A stretch of 15,796 nt of DNA from Nitrospira sp. ST-bin4 (GTDB lineage: Bacteria > Nitrospirota > Nitrospiria > Nitrospirales > Nitrospiraceae), in NCBI GenBank assembly GCA_002083565.1, contig MSXM01000032.1:1-15796 (forward strand), in the 5' to 3' direction. Below the pieces are notes generated by a model. That model made no database searches. It was given only the letters and a program-made list of their open reading frames with translations, and was not told the origin of the DNA. This document shows positions 1 to 7,403 of this stretch, piece by piece. Both the position numbers and the translations under genes were made by a program. Numbering within the stretch: the first letter of the stretch is position 1; each line of letters opens with the position of its first letter.

Positions 1-369
1 AGACCTCCTGTATAGATACAAGGTCTTGCAATCCAACACCCTCAGTACCCGCCAGGGCATCCGATACCCTCTTCCCGCATGCATGTCCGGCTATTCCGCT
101 CCCCTTTGCGGTTCACGATGAAGGGCCTCAGGTGTTCACCTCCCCTGCTCTCAGTTACGTAAGGTTGCCACGCTGACGCCGATCATCAGCGCAATTCAAT
201 TAGGTTGGAGCGAGGTAGGCCTGGCTACATGAGGAGCACACTTTTGATGCTCTTCGTCTCGATCAATGGTCTATGGATGGTTATATTGCGGGCGAAGCAT
301 TCCTGCGAAATTCACCAGCCCTGTGTTCCACCGTATCGGGGAAAACGAGCTAGGTTGATTCATGCGTAT
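1..369. other. Left-edge stretch with no recognisable gene
   Basis: I see no convincing gene here. A minus-strand frame is open from an ATG at 84 to the window edge (beginning MHAGRGYRMPWRVLRVLD) but I do not recognise it, and 28 codons are too few to judge. An imperfect inverted repeat (GAGGAGCA at about 231 and TGCTCTTC at about 250) lies downstream of the minus-strand gene at 370-774. It could form a hairpin but has no T-tract, so I do not call a terminator. Confidence 0.3.
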
Positions 370-774
370 TCAGATTCGGTTATTCAGTAAGGAGCACAAC
401 TCACTGTAACCTTCGCAAGGATCCGCGTCCTTGGAGCGTTGGGCTGCAAACTCTATTACGGCCTGAAGAATTTCCGGATCAAAGTGAAGTGCCCACCCAC
501 CATAACCCATCCACCAACACTGGTCGGAGAATGCTGCCGAATCGCCCGCAATGTCCCACCGATATGGAGGGGTAACGGGTGGATGCGTTCTGGCGAACAG
601 CCCCACTCCAAGCCCTGGAGTAATAATCTCTTCGACATCTGCCCCGACGCTAAGACCTATTGATCTGATGTTGCTCACACGCACTCGTAACGCGCCCTTC
701 TCCACGTAGATGGCTTCTCGACCTTCGAACCTGTCTCGGAGTAATTCACAGTTGCGCTCGTGCTGTGAGTCCAT
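370..774 (-). CDS. Hypothetical protein, about 134 aa
   Basis: I do not recognise this protein. The frame opens at an ATG at 816, but a second ATG at 774 (beginning MDSQHERNCELLRDRFEG) gives a more natural N-terminus. Neither start has a good ribosome binding site, so the start is uncertain. The protein is mixed charged/hydrophobic with no membrane segment or signal peptide. It has a tryptophan-rich middle (DQCWWMGYGGWALHF, roughly residues 80-95 from the ATG at 774) and an acidic helical C-terminus ending in LLNNRI. Its composition is protein-like and the opposite strand has only weaker overlapping frames, which is why I keep it. It stands alone in a gene-poor stretch, which fits an accessory or recently acquired gene, but that is inference. 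Confidence 0.55.
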   Translation of the reverse strand: MDSQHERNCELLRDRFEGREAIYVEKGALRVRVSNIRSIGLSVGADVEEIITPGLGVGLFARTHPPVTPPYRWDIAGDSAAFSDQCWWMGYGGWALHFDPEILQAVIEFAAQRSKDADPCEGYSELCSLLNNRI

Positions 775-816
775 TATGTCATCTTGCTTTTCAACCAGGA
801 ACCGTGTTCTGTGCAA

Positions 817-1290
817 CTTGCGCCATCCAACTACGTGTCATGCGATTTCGCACAAAACGATCATTGCGCTTGTCACACCGAAAACCATCCAGACCGTATC
901 TTGCCAGGACTAGTCTCTAGGCCAAAGTAATTTCTTAATGAGGGAACAAAGTGTGGAGCCACAGGTGGCAGAAACCATTCTTTCACCCAAGACCCTGTCC
1001 ATCGCTCCATCAAGCTTGATAGTTTGCGCGCAGTCGGAGCTGGCGCTTCCTGTGCTATCAATCGTTCCTGACACCATTTCTTACTTCCACCATGCCAGCT
1101 ATCGAAGTGAGGCAGTTTGGTCGTATCTGCTGCATTTTTCTACAGAACCCGGAGGATACATGATTCGCAACTTTATGAGAGGAATTTCCTAACCTGCTGA
1201 TTAACCGACGGTCTGTGTTTCATCTTGCGAATAGGTCAGAACGGCACTGATTTTGCTGGGCATCTGGGGAGGTGCCAAGTGAGTGCCACA
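817..1290. other. Gene-poor stretch, no supported feature
   Basis: About 470 bases without a convincing gene. Short open frames exist on both strands, for example plus 938-1192 and minus 873-1061. They lack ribosome binding sites and recognisable protein composition, so I treat them as chance. No tRNA, strong hairpin or repeat was seen. Confidence 0.4.
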
Positions 1291-1297
1291 CATATTT

Positions 1298-1320
1298 TAT
1301 AATTTCTTATTCATAGGAGG
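1298..1320 (+). promoter_or_regulatory. -10 box and Shine-Dalgarno of the lysine-rich peptide gene
   Basis: A perfect TATAAT lies at 1298-1303 in an AT-rich patch. A strong AGGAGG at 1315-1320 sits seven bases before the ATG at 1328. No good -35 is visible at the expected spacing, so the promoter may depend on an activator. The 5' leader would be only about 18 nt. Confidence 0.5.
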
Positions 1321-1327
1321 GTCTCAT

Positions 1328-1546
1328 ATGAAGAGCATGTTGATGGCAGCGATGGCAGTGGCAGTGGCAGTGACGTTCAACGCCCCGGCGTTCGCGGGGG
1401 ATAGCCCAAAGGAAGGCGGCAAGGACAAGAAGCCCGGACAGGCAGTTGAGACGATCTACGGGGACGAGAAGAAGAAGGAAGAGAAGAAGGGCGGCCATGC
1501 CGACACCTTCGGTGAAGAGAAGAAGAAAGACGAGAAGGGCAAGTAA
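1328..1546 (+). CDS. Small secreted lysine-rich repeat protein, 72 aa
   Basis: The start is fixed by AGGAGG seven bases upstream of ATG 1328; an upstream in-frame ATG at 1283 has no such site. Residues 1-23 form a clear Sec signal peptide (MKSMLMAAMAVAVAV... ending APAFA), with likely cleavage before Gly24. The mature part, about 49 residues, is almost entirely Lys, Glu, Asp and Gly. It contains two imperfect copies of one unit: ETIYGDEKKKEEKKGG (residues 41-56) and HADTFGEEKKKDEKGK (57-72). This is a low-complexity, highly charged, probably disordered periplasmic or exported peptide. No enzymatic function can be inferred. The gene is monocistronic with its own -10 box and a following hairpin terminator. 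Similar small charged exported peptides occur in Nitrospira as I recall, but I cannot verify homology here. Confidence 0.8.
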   Translation: MKSMLMAAMAVAVAVTFNAPAFAGDSPKEGGKDKKPGQAVETIYGDEKKKEEKKGGHADTFGEEKKKDEKGK

Positions 1547-1579
1547 TCTCCTTCTTATCCCGGCGAGGCTCGTTTGCTT

Positions 1580-1622
1580 GAGGGGGTTTCCATTTCTTGT
1601 GGGAATCCCCTCACGTGCTTTT
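1580..1622 (+). terminator. Hairpin terminator after the lysine-rich peptide gene
   Basis: The arms GAGGGGGTTTCC (1580-1591) and GGGAATCCCCTC (1601-1612) pair along about 12 bp with one or two G-U or mismatched positions. The loop is 9 nt and a short TTTT follows at 1617-1620. It serves the upstream plus-strand gene. It could also stop the minus-strand mutagenesis operon arriving from the right, although no T-tract is present on that side. Confidence 0.65.
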
Positions 1623-1724
1623 ATCCCCGGTTGCTTCTGAGATAGACTGCCTCAACCCTACCATCGTCTTCGCGTCACGGATTGCTCCATCTTCGATTTT
1701 GTCCATCGCGTCTGAGAGTGGCAT
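1611..1724 (-). CDS. Possible tiny ORF (37 aa) overlapping the end of the mutagenesis operon
   Basis: An ATG at 1724 lies one base after the stop of the DUF72 gene (reading TGAAATG), and the frame runs 37 codons to a TGA at 1611-1613. The protein begins MPLSDAMDKIEDGAIRDAK and ends ISEATGDKST. It is charged and helix-prone with no motif I know. The stop codon sits exactly at the base of the hairpin at 1580-1612, the arrangement expected of a last cistron before a terminator. The tight stop/start spacing would allow translational coupling. No good ribosome binding site is visible and the frame is short, so it may be chance. Confidence 0.3.
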   Translation of the reverse strand: MPLSDAMDKIEDGAIRDAKTMVGLRQSISEATGDKST

Positions 1725-1725
1725 T

Positions 1726-2619
1726 TCAATTCAGACTGCTCTTCAATGCTTGAATCGTTAACGGCGCATTGCCTTCCGCGCGATTGTTGACCAGCACGTA
1801 CGCGCGTCGTTGTTCACTCACGGCCTTTCTGACGAGCGCCACCGTGTCCCGTCTCATGTGCGGTAACTCTTCCACGATTTTCGTGTAGGGCTCTGCCCGT
1901 TTCTTCGCGGCTTCATAGGACATCTTCAGAGGCGTCAGCAGTCTCAACACGGTGAAGGGAGCCGTGAAGGAGCCCATCCGTTCATGCTGCTCGGCCAGCG
2001 ACGGCATATAGGACCAATGGTTATAGACGTGTGCGATCCGGTGCGCGTCAAGCACCTGGTGATACTCCGGCCCGAGCAGACCAGCATTGCGAATCTCGAC
2101 TGCATAGCGAAAGTCATTCGGTAATTGGCTGAAGAAACGATCCAGCCGCGCGCAGAATTCATCTGTCCCCATCCCGTGGCGTTGGAACTCGAACAGGAAC
2201 GGGCCTGTGTGCGCCTCGAATTTCGCCTCCCGATAGGGTGCCAGGACAAGATCGTTGAAGAGCTTCGCATCAAGGAAATGCAGGTTCGGCTGTCCGGCCT
2301 TGGGGCCATAGCGAGCATGCGTGGCATAGTCGGGAATCGTGATCTCCTCCCACACCTTGAAACACATCTCAAAATCTTCAGGGATCTGATTCAGATAGCG
2401 GCGAAGCTGATTGGCCGTGGGCGGACGGTAGAACGTGGCATCGTTCCCGACCGTCCGGAAACAGGGCTCTCCGTTATAGAGGTACTGGCAGTATTCACCC
2501 AGGCATTCCCGGGCAAAGGCCGTGTTGGCGTACTTCCGTTGATAGACCTGGCCTTGCCAGCCTTCGTAGGTCCAGGTCGACGTGCCGAATCGAACCAGCG
2601 GTGAGAGTGCCATGGGCAT
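1726..2619 (-). CDS. DUF72 (YecE-like) family protein, 297 aa
   Basis: The protein matches the DUF72/YecE family, a TIM-barrel-like fold of unknown biochemical role. Family hallmarks include the N-terminal RFGTSTWTYEGWQG (about residues 10-23), the central EDFEMCFKVWEEIT (about 81-94), and FLFEFQ followed later by YAVEIRNAGL (about 172-181). Length is normal for the family. The ATG at 2619 is used here; an ATG two codons later at 2613 is an alternative. The gene starts 11 nt after the dnaE2 stop on the same strand and has no promoter of its own that I can see. It therefore looks like the last gene of the LexA-like/ImuB/DnaE2 operon and would be induced with it. A role in mutagenic repair is inference from this linkage only. 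There is no membrane segment or signal peptide, so it is presumably cytoplasmic. Confidence 0.88.
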   Translation of the reverse strand: MPMALSPLVRFGTSTWTYEGWQGQVYQRKYANTAFARECLGEYCQYLYNGEPCFRTVGNDATFYRPPTANQLRRYLNQIPEDFEMCFKVWEEITIPDYATHARYGPKAGQPNLHFLDAKLFNDLVLAPYREAKFEAHTGPFLFEFQRHGMGTDEFCARLDRFFSQLPNDFRYAVEIRNAGLLGPEYHQVLDAHRIAHVYNHWSYMPSLAEQHERMGSFTAPFTVLRLLTPLKMSYEAAKKRAEPYTKIVEELPHMRRDTVALVRKAVSEQRRAYVLVNNRAEGNAPLTIQALKSSLN

Positions 2620-2630
2620 CGAGTGTACGG

Positions 2631-5600
2631 CTAGGCGCTCACTTCCTCAATAGGCTCCACCGGCGCCTCTGTGTGGCGGGAAGCCAGGAGTCTGATTTCC
2701 TGTACCGTCAGGGTGACGGCCGAGAGCTGCTGTTCGACCTGACCTGTGATGACGTAGGCATGATTTGTGGCAAGGAGATGGCAATACCGGCGATAGACGT
2801 TGGGGAACACCGTCGCATCATAGATGCCGGTCTGATCCTCCAGCGTGATGAACTCCATCGGCTCACCCTTCCTGGTCGAGATCACCTTCTCGGTGACGAG
2901 CCAGCCGATCACCGTGACGGTTGCGCCGATGTGCTGAGCGAGATCCTTCGCCGCCACATGCGGCGTGCGAGCGAGCACCTCCTTGAACAGATCGAGCGGA
3001 TGACAGCTCAGCGGGAAGCCGAACAGCTTCAACTCGTGCGTGAGCCGTTGCTCGAAGGAGTATTCCGGCGGAATCGGCACATGGCGCGGCGGCTGTGTGA
3101 CCTGGGCGGCGAAGAGTCTCCAGAGTAACGCAGGCCTTGTCAATTCTCCTGCGAGAGAATCAACACACCCTGCCTTGATCAGCAGTGCGGCTTGAGCCGG
3201 CTCCGGTTTTACCCGCGCCAGGAAGTCATGCAGCGAACGGTACGGGCCGTTCGCCCGCCGCTCAGCCACGATTCCTCTAGCGAAGTCTTCCCGAAGTCCC
3301 TTGATCTGCATGAGGCCGACCAGCACAGTCCGGCCTGAGCCGATGTAGGCCCAGTCGCTCGCGTTGAGGTCAGGGGGAAGAATCGTCAATCCCATGCGCC
3401 TGCCTTCGGACAGATAGGCAAAGGCCGAGTAATAGCCGCCCTGGTTGCTCACCACGGAGGCGATGAATTCCGCCGGATAGTGGACTCTGAGATACGCCGA
3501 CTTGAAACTCACCTGCGCATAACTGGCGGAGTGCGGTTTACAGAAGCTATAGCCCGCGAAGCTCATGATCATGGCCCACACCTGATCAATGACTGTATTT
3601 CCAAGACCTCGCGCCGAGGCGCCCTCATAGAATTGGCGTTGATAGTCACGGAGCCTCCGCTCCTTGTGCTTCTTGCTCAACACCTTTCTGAGCTGATCCC
3701 CGTCTTCGACGGAGAAACCAGCCACAGCCATCGCCACTTTCATCACATCTTCCTGATAGACCATGATCCCCAATGTCTCCGCCAACACCTCATCGAGGAG
3801 CGGATGCAGCGAGCGATACCGCCGCCCATGCGCTCGACGGACGAACTCATCCGCAAAGACATTCGCCGCCGGCCGGATGATCGAAGAGACAATGACCAGA
3901 TACTCGAACACATCGGCCTTGGCTCGTTGAGCCCGGGGCATGCCCGTCCACAATTTCCTGAGCAACAGGCGTGTGGCCGGGGATTCGACGTAGAAACAGC
4001 CCATCGTGTCCCCTCGTCGAATCGCGTCCTGTGTGGCTGGATCGCTGATCGGGTCCCAGGTCGCATAGTCGATCATCCTGCCTGTGTTCTGCCGGATGGC
4101 GGCGAGCGCATCGCGGATCACGGCCAGAGACCGATTGCCCAGCAAATCGATCTTCACAAGTCCGGCCTCTTCCGCTTGATCCTTCTCCCACTGAATCACA
4201 GGCAAACCGGAGACGGAGATTTCCACCGGCACATAGCGCTGAATCTCATCCGGCACGAGCACCACCCCTCCCGGGTGGAGGCCCAGATTGCGGAAGTGGC
4301 CTTGAAGCTGAATCGACCACAAAAGAATCTCGGACCATGGAGCCTTGAGCCTGAGAGCCTGACAGACCTGTGTGGCCCAGCCCTGAACCGCCATCCCGGG
4401 CCGGACCTCCACGAAGTCCGCCCGCCGTTCCAGGAAGTTGAGCGCCTGGCCGATCTCGGCGGATGGAATCCCGTAGACCTTGGCGATCTCCCGCAAGGCC
4501 GCGCGAGCGGCGAGGGTGTTCTGATTGGCGACCATCGCGGCCTGTCGCGTCCCATAGCGGGTGAAGACCCATTGGAGAATCGCCGGCCGTTCATCCCATG
4601 GAAAATCGATGTCGATGTCAGGTGGATCGTGACGGCCGGGATTGAGGAATCGTTCAAACAGGAGCCGGTGACGGATGGGATCGACGTGCGTGATCCCCAG
4701 GCAGTAGGACACAACGGAGGCGGCGGCGGAGCCGCGCCCGCATGTGCGTGGGGCCTGCCTGACAATCTCATCCACCACGAGGAAGTAATCGGCATAGCCC
4801 TTCTCCCGAATGACGGTGAGTTCCTTCTCGATCCGCTGCCGGACCTCAGCGGGGACTGATCCATAGCGCCATTGCGCTCCCTCGTACGTCTTTGCCTTCA
4901 ACGTCTCGAATGCGGAGTCGGTGGACAACTGACGGAACGACGGGAAAATGGTCTCCTTGAAGTCCCAGCCGGTGAAGCACGATTCGGCAATCCGTCTGGT
5001 GTTGGCCAATGCCTCCGGCTCGTTCGGGTAATACCGAGTAAGTCTCGCTTCCGGCATGAGCCAGTGCGACGACGCGCCGCATTGATCGGCGCGCAACCGG
5101 GAGAGGGTCGTATTCTCCGCGATCGCCCGGAGGAGCCGGTGGGCCTGATAGTCCGTTGATTCCAGAAAGGTGGCTCGTGCCGTGGCAACGGATGGAAGCC
5201 TGAGCTCCCGGCTGAGTGTCACAGCCGCATGGAACGCCGGCCCTGGTGTCAGCTCGACATAGAGGTCTTCGATCGAATCCCGGCGCCAGGCGATGAGAGC
5301 CCGGCTATCATCCGACACGATGGTCAATCCCGCTCGATGCCGGGCAACAGCGTCGATACAGTCGAAGGTCTGATCACAATGGCGCGCCGACAGAATCCGG
5401 CAGAGATTGGCATAGCCTAGAGGAGTCTTTGCCAACAGGACCGCACGATGGGACTCGTGAATCAGTTCGGCGCCGAGGATCGGCTTGAGCCCTGCGGCCC
5501 GTGCCACATCGAGAAAGCGAATCGCTCCATACAGTCCGTTCGTATCTGTGAGGGCGACGGCCTCTTGGCCCTGGCTGCGGACAGCGTGACACAGCGCCTC

Positions 5601-5669
5601 CAACGTCGGCACCCCATACATCGGCGAATAGGACGAATGGGTGTGCAGGTGGACAAACGGTGATCGCAC
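2631..5669 (-). CDS. dnaE2: Error-prone DNA polymerase III alpha subunit DnaE2 / ImuC
   Basis: A C-family DNA polymerase of 1012 residues, a normal ImuC/DnaE2 length and shorter than replicative DnaE. The N-terminal PHP domain starts with VHLHTHSSYSPMYG (residues 6-19). The palm carries GRGSAAASVVSYCLG (311-325), then PDIDIDF (350-356), where Asp353 and Asp355 match the catalytic pair, and KIDLLGNRSL (506-515), where Asp508 matches the third. A further conserved patch is GYSFCKPHSASYA (706-718), and an OB-fold domain lies near 915-995. It is a translesion polymerase used in damage-induced mutagenesis together with ImuB and the beta clamp. The GTG start follows the imuB TGA with no gap and is preceded by GGGAGGAA, about 8 nt upstream, which decides the start. 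In the PHP motif the usual Asp-His is Asp-Thr (residues 42-43), so nuclease-like activity of this domain is unlikely. Confidence 0.95.
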   Translation of the reverse strand: MRSPFVHLHTHSSYSPMYGVPTLEALCHAVRSQGQEAVALTDTNGLYGAIRFLDVARAAGLKPILGAELIHESHRAVLLAKTPLGYANLCRILSARHCDQTFDCIDAVARHRAGLTIVSDDSRALIAWRRDSIEDLYVELTPGPAFHAAVTLSRELRLPSVATARATFLESTDYQAHRLLRAIAENTTLSRLRADQCGASSHWLMPEARLTRYYPNEPEALANTRRIAESCFTGWDFKETIFPSFRQLSTDSAFETLKAKTYEGAQWRYGSVPAEVRQRIEKELTVIREKGYADYFLVVDEIVRQAPRTCGRGSAAASVVSYCLGITHVDPIRHRLLFERFLNPGRHDPPDIDIDFPWDERPAILQWVFTRYGTRQAAMVANQNTLAARAALREIAKVYGIPSAEIGQALNFLERRADFVEVRPGMAVQGWATQVCQALRLKAPWSEILLWSIQLQGHFRNLGLHPGGVVLVPDEIQRYVPVEISVSGLPVIQWEKDQAEEAGLVKIDLLGNRSLAVIRDALAAIRQNTGRMIDYATWDPISDPATQDAIRRGDTMGCFYVESPATRLLLRKLWTGMPRAQRAKADVFEYLVIVSSIIRPAANVFADEFVRRAHGRRYRSLHPLLDEVLAETLGIMVYQEDVMKVAMAVAGFSVEDGDQLRKVLSKKHKERRLRDYQRQFYEGASARGLGNTVIDQVWAMIMSFAGYSFCKPHSASYAQVSFKSAYLRVHYPAEFIASVVSNQGGYYSAFAYLSEGRRMGLTILPPDLNASDWAYIGSGRTVLVGLMQIKGLREDFARGIVAERRANGPYRSLHDFLARVKPEPAQAALLIKAGCVDSLAGELTRPALLWRLFAAQVTQPPRHVPIPPEYSFEQRLTHELKLFGFPLSCHPLDLFKEVLARTPHVAAKDLAQHIGATVTVIGWLVTEKVISTRKGEPMEFITLEDQTGIYDATVFPNVYRRYCHLLATNHAYVITGQVEQQLSAVTLTVQEIRLLASRHTEAPVEPIEEVSA

Positions 5670-6854
5670 TCAATGATTCCTCCCGTAGCGGATGACCTGC
5701 TCGCCGAAGCGGGCATGGAGTTGATCAAGCGCGCCGGCGAGCTTCCTGGCTCGATCCTGCCGTCGCTGTTCTTCCGCCGATCGCGCATCGAACAAGGCCA
5801 TCTGTTCAGCATAGGCCGTCAGCCCGGTTGCACTGACCGTCATCTGCCTCAATCGAATCCGTCTTGTGAAGCACCGCTGGAAGAGCGACCAGAGCACAGG
5901 CGATACGTCATGTTCCCAACAGCTCTCCGGTGTGATCCGCTCACGCTTCGTCACTTCGATCTGATCGCTGTACCGAATCGACAGGGAGAGCGCGCCACAG
6001 ACCCTCCGCTGACTGCGGAGGGTACGACAGAGCCGTTGCAGGGCATCCAGTAACCGTCCCCACAACAGGAGATCATCGACGGTGTCCGGCTCCAACAGAA
6101 TCACTTCGTCGAGGCCCGGCTGAATCGACGGAGGCAAGACCGGCAGGTAGTCGATGCCATGCGCCCATCGGGAGACTTGACCGGCATAGTCACCCAGAAC
6201 GACTTCCAACGCTTCAAGCGGACTCTCCGCCACATCCCCCAACGTGAGCAGGTTGAGATCGTCGAGCCGTTCGAGCACCGGCCTCATGCAAGGCCGGTGC
6301 AGACCCGGGAGCGTTCGCACGGCCAACGGGGACATGAAAACCCGCTCGGAACCATGCCGCACGTCGTAGAGTTCAGATGGCGCGACCAGCGAAGCCGCGG
6401 TCTGCGCCACGAGCTTGTTGCTCCCGACTCCGGCGACGCCGTCGAGGTGATACCGTGCCAGGACATCCTGCTGGACCTTTGCCCCCACATCACAGGCCGG
6501 GCCAAACAGCTTCCCGGTGCCGGTGACATCCAGCACGAATGATCCTGGTCGAGACGGTTCCCACAGGGGAGCATAGCGTCCGATGACACTGAGGAGCGCC
6601 TCGTCCGAGTAGCGGCCTCGCCTGGGATTTGGTGACAGAACATGGAGCGCAGGACAGACCCGCCGCGCGTGATCGAGTGACATGCCCACTGCCAATCCCT
6701 CCTGTTCAGCCTCAACCGAGACTTCACGGAGCAACGCCCGTGGCATGCTCAAGGGCGCAATTGCAACAGGTCGAGTCCTGAGCGTGGGATCGTGGAGGCG
6801 GGCGACAGCCACTTCGACGGACGGAATGCCGACACACACAATCTGCCGGTCCAT
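5670..6854 (-). CDS. imuB: ImuB-like, catalytically inactive Y-family DNA polymerase
   Basis: The protein aligns by eye with DinB/UmuC polymerases but has lost the active site. The N-terminal strand reads RQIVCVGIPSVEVAVARL (residues 3-20), so the first catalytic Asp is Gly9. The second motif, normally S-I-D-E-A-Y-L-D, reads SRPGSFVLD (101-109), with Pro103-Gly104 in place of Asp-Glu. A helix-hairpin-helix-like thumb follows near 185-215, and a clamp-binding motif QMALF lies at 351-355. This combination of dead palm and clamp motif is what defines ImuB, an adaptor that brings DnaE2 to the beta clamp. At 394 residues it is somewhat short for ImuB and largely lacks the long C-terminal tail. It starts 6 nt after the repressor stop, with AGGA upstream, and abuts dnaE2. 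An alternative label would be a divergent DinB-like protein. Confidence 0.88.
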   Translation of the reverse strand: MDRQIVCVGIPSVEVAVARLHDPTLRTRPVAIAPLSMPRALLREVSVEAEQEGLAVGMSLDHARRVCPALHVLSPNPRRGRYSDEALLSVIGRYAPLWEPSRPGSFVLDVTGTGKLFGPACDVGAKVQQDVLARYHLDGVAGVGSNKLVAQTAASLVAPSELYDVRHGSERVFMSPLAVRTLPGLHRPCMRPVLERLDDLNLLTLGDVAESPLEALEVVLGDYAGQVSRWAHGIDYLPVLPPSIQPGLDEVILLEPDTVDDLLLWGRLLDALQRLCRTLRSQRRVCGALSLSIRYSDQIEVTKRERITPESCWEHDVSPVLWSLFQRCFTRRIRLRQMTVSATGLTAYAEQMALFDARSAEEQRRQDRARKLAGALDQLHARFGEQVIRYGRNH

Positions 6855-6860
6855 GAGGAC

Positions 6861-7403
6861 CTACTTCCTGAGATGACGAATGACTCCAACCACGATTCCT
6901 TCAATGTGAAAGGCATCGCTGTCCTTCACGACAATAGGCTTCATGGTGTCATTGGCGGGGTGAAGTTCGATGGTTCGGGCTTTTCGATGATAGATCTTGA
7001 TCGTCGCCTCACCGTTGACCAGGGCGATCACCGTCTCTCCATTCCTGGCTGTGCTCTGCTTTTGGACGACCACGACATCACCGGGGAGAATGCCATCATC
7101 CCGCATCGAAATTCCCTTCACGCGAAGCGCAAAGGTCTCGCCGCGACCGACCATGCTCTTCGGAACTTCGACGCGCTCGGTCTGTGGAATGGGTTCTATG
7201 GGTTCACCCGCCGCGACCACACCGGACAGCGGGATGTGCGACGAATTCAGATGTGTGAGTGCCAGTTCGACAGCCGCAGGGATAGGACAGGTTCCGTCTT
7301 CATAGCGGATAATCGTGCGCCGATCACATTCGAGTCTATTGGCCAGCTCCGCCTGCGTCAGGCCAAGCTCGGATCGAACCTGTTTCAATTGTCTGTCTTG
7401 CAT
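6861..7403 (-). CDS. LexA-like self-cleaving repressor with XRE-type HTH (S24 peptidase)
   Basis: A 180-residue two-domain repressor. Residues 4-36 form a Cro/CI (XRE) helix-turn-helix (LKQVRSELGLTQAELANRL, then RRTIIRYEDG), not the winged HTH of classical LexA. Residues 60-180 form a LexA/UmuD-type S24 domain. It has a cleavage site GVVAAGEP (expected cut between Ala65 and Gly66), nucleophile Ser99 in KGISMRDDG, and general-base Lys136 in ATIKIY. All catalytic elements are intact, so RecA-stimulated self-cleavage is expected. It heads the imuB-dnaE2-DUF72 operon and is the likely SOS-type regulator of it. A GTG at 7418 is in frame, but it falls inside the predicted -10 box. ATG 7403 lies at the likely transcription start and is preferred, giving a leaderless message. 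It could equally be named lexA2-like. Confidence 0.92.
   Translation of the reverse strand: MQDRQLKQVRSELGLTQAELANRLECDRRTIIRYEDGTCPIPAAVELALTHLNSSHIPLSGVVAAGEPIEPIPQTERVEVPKSMVGRGETFALRVKGISMRDDGILPGDVVVVQKQSTARNGETVIALVNGEATIKIYHRKARTIELHPANDTMKPIVVKDSDAFHIEGIVVGVIRHLRK

Noticed and set aside
873..1061. Minus-strand open frame of 62 codons
   Set aside because: No ribosome binding site and no recognisable protein features.
938..1192. Plus-strand open frame of 84 codons
   Set aside because: No ribosome binding site, unusual composition and no motif; the opposite strand is also open here. Likely chance.
2125..2604. Plus-strand open frame opposite the DUF72 gene
   Set aside because: Complementary shadow of a clearly conserved gene, with no ribosome binding site.
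3480..4859. Long plus-strand open frame (459 codons) opposite dnaE2
   Set aside because: It is antisense to the conserved catalytic core of dnaE2, rich in His, Arg and Pro as expected for a shadow of a GC-rich gene, and has no motif.
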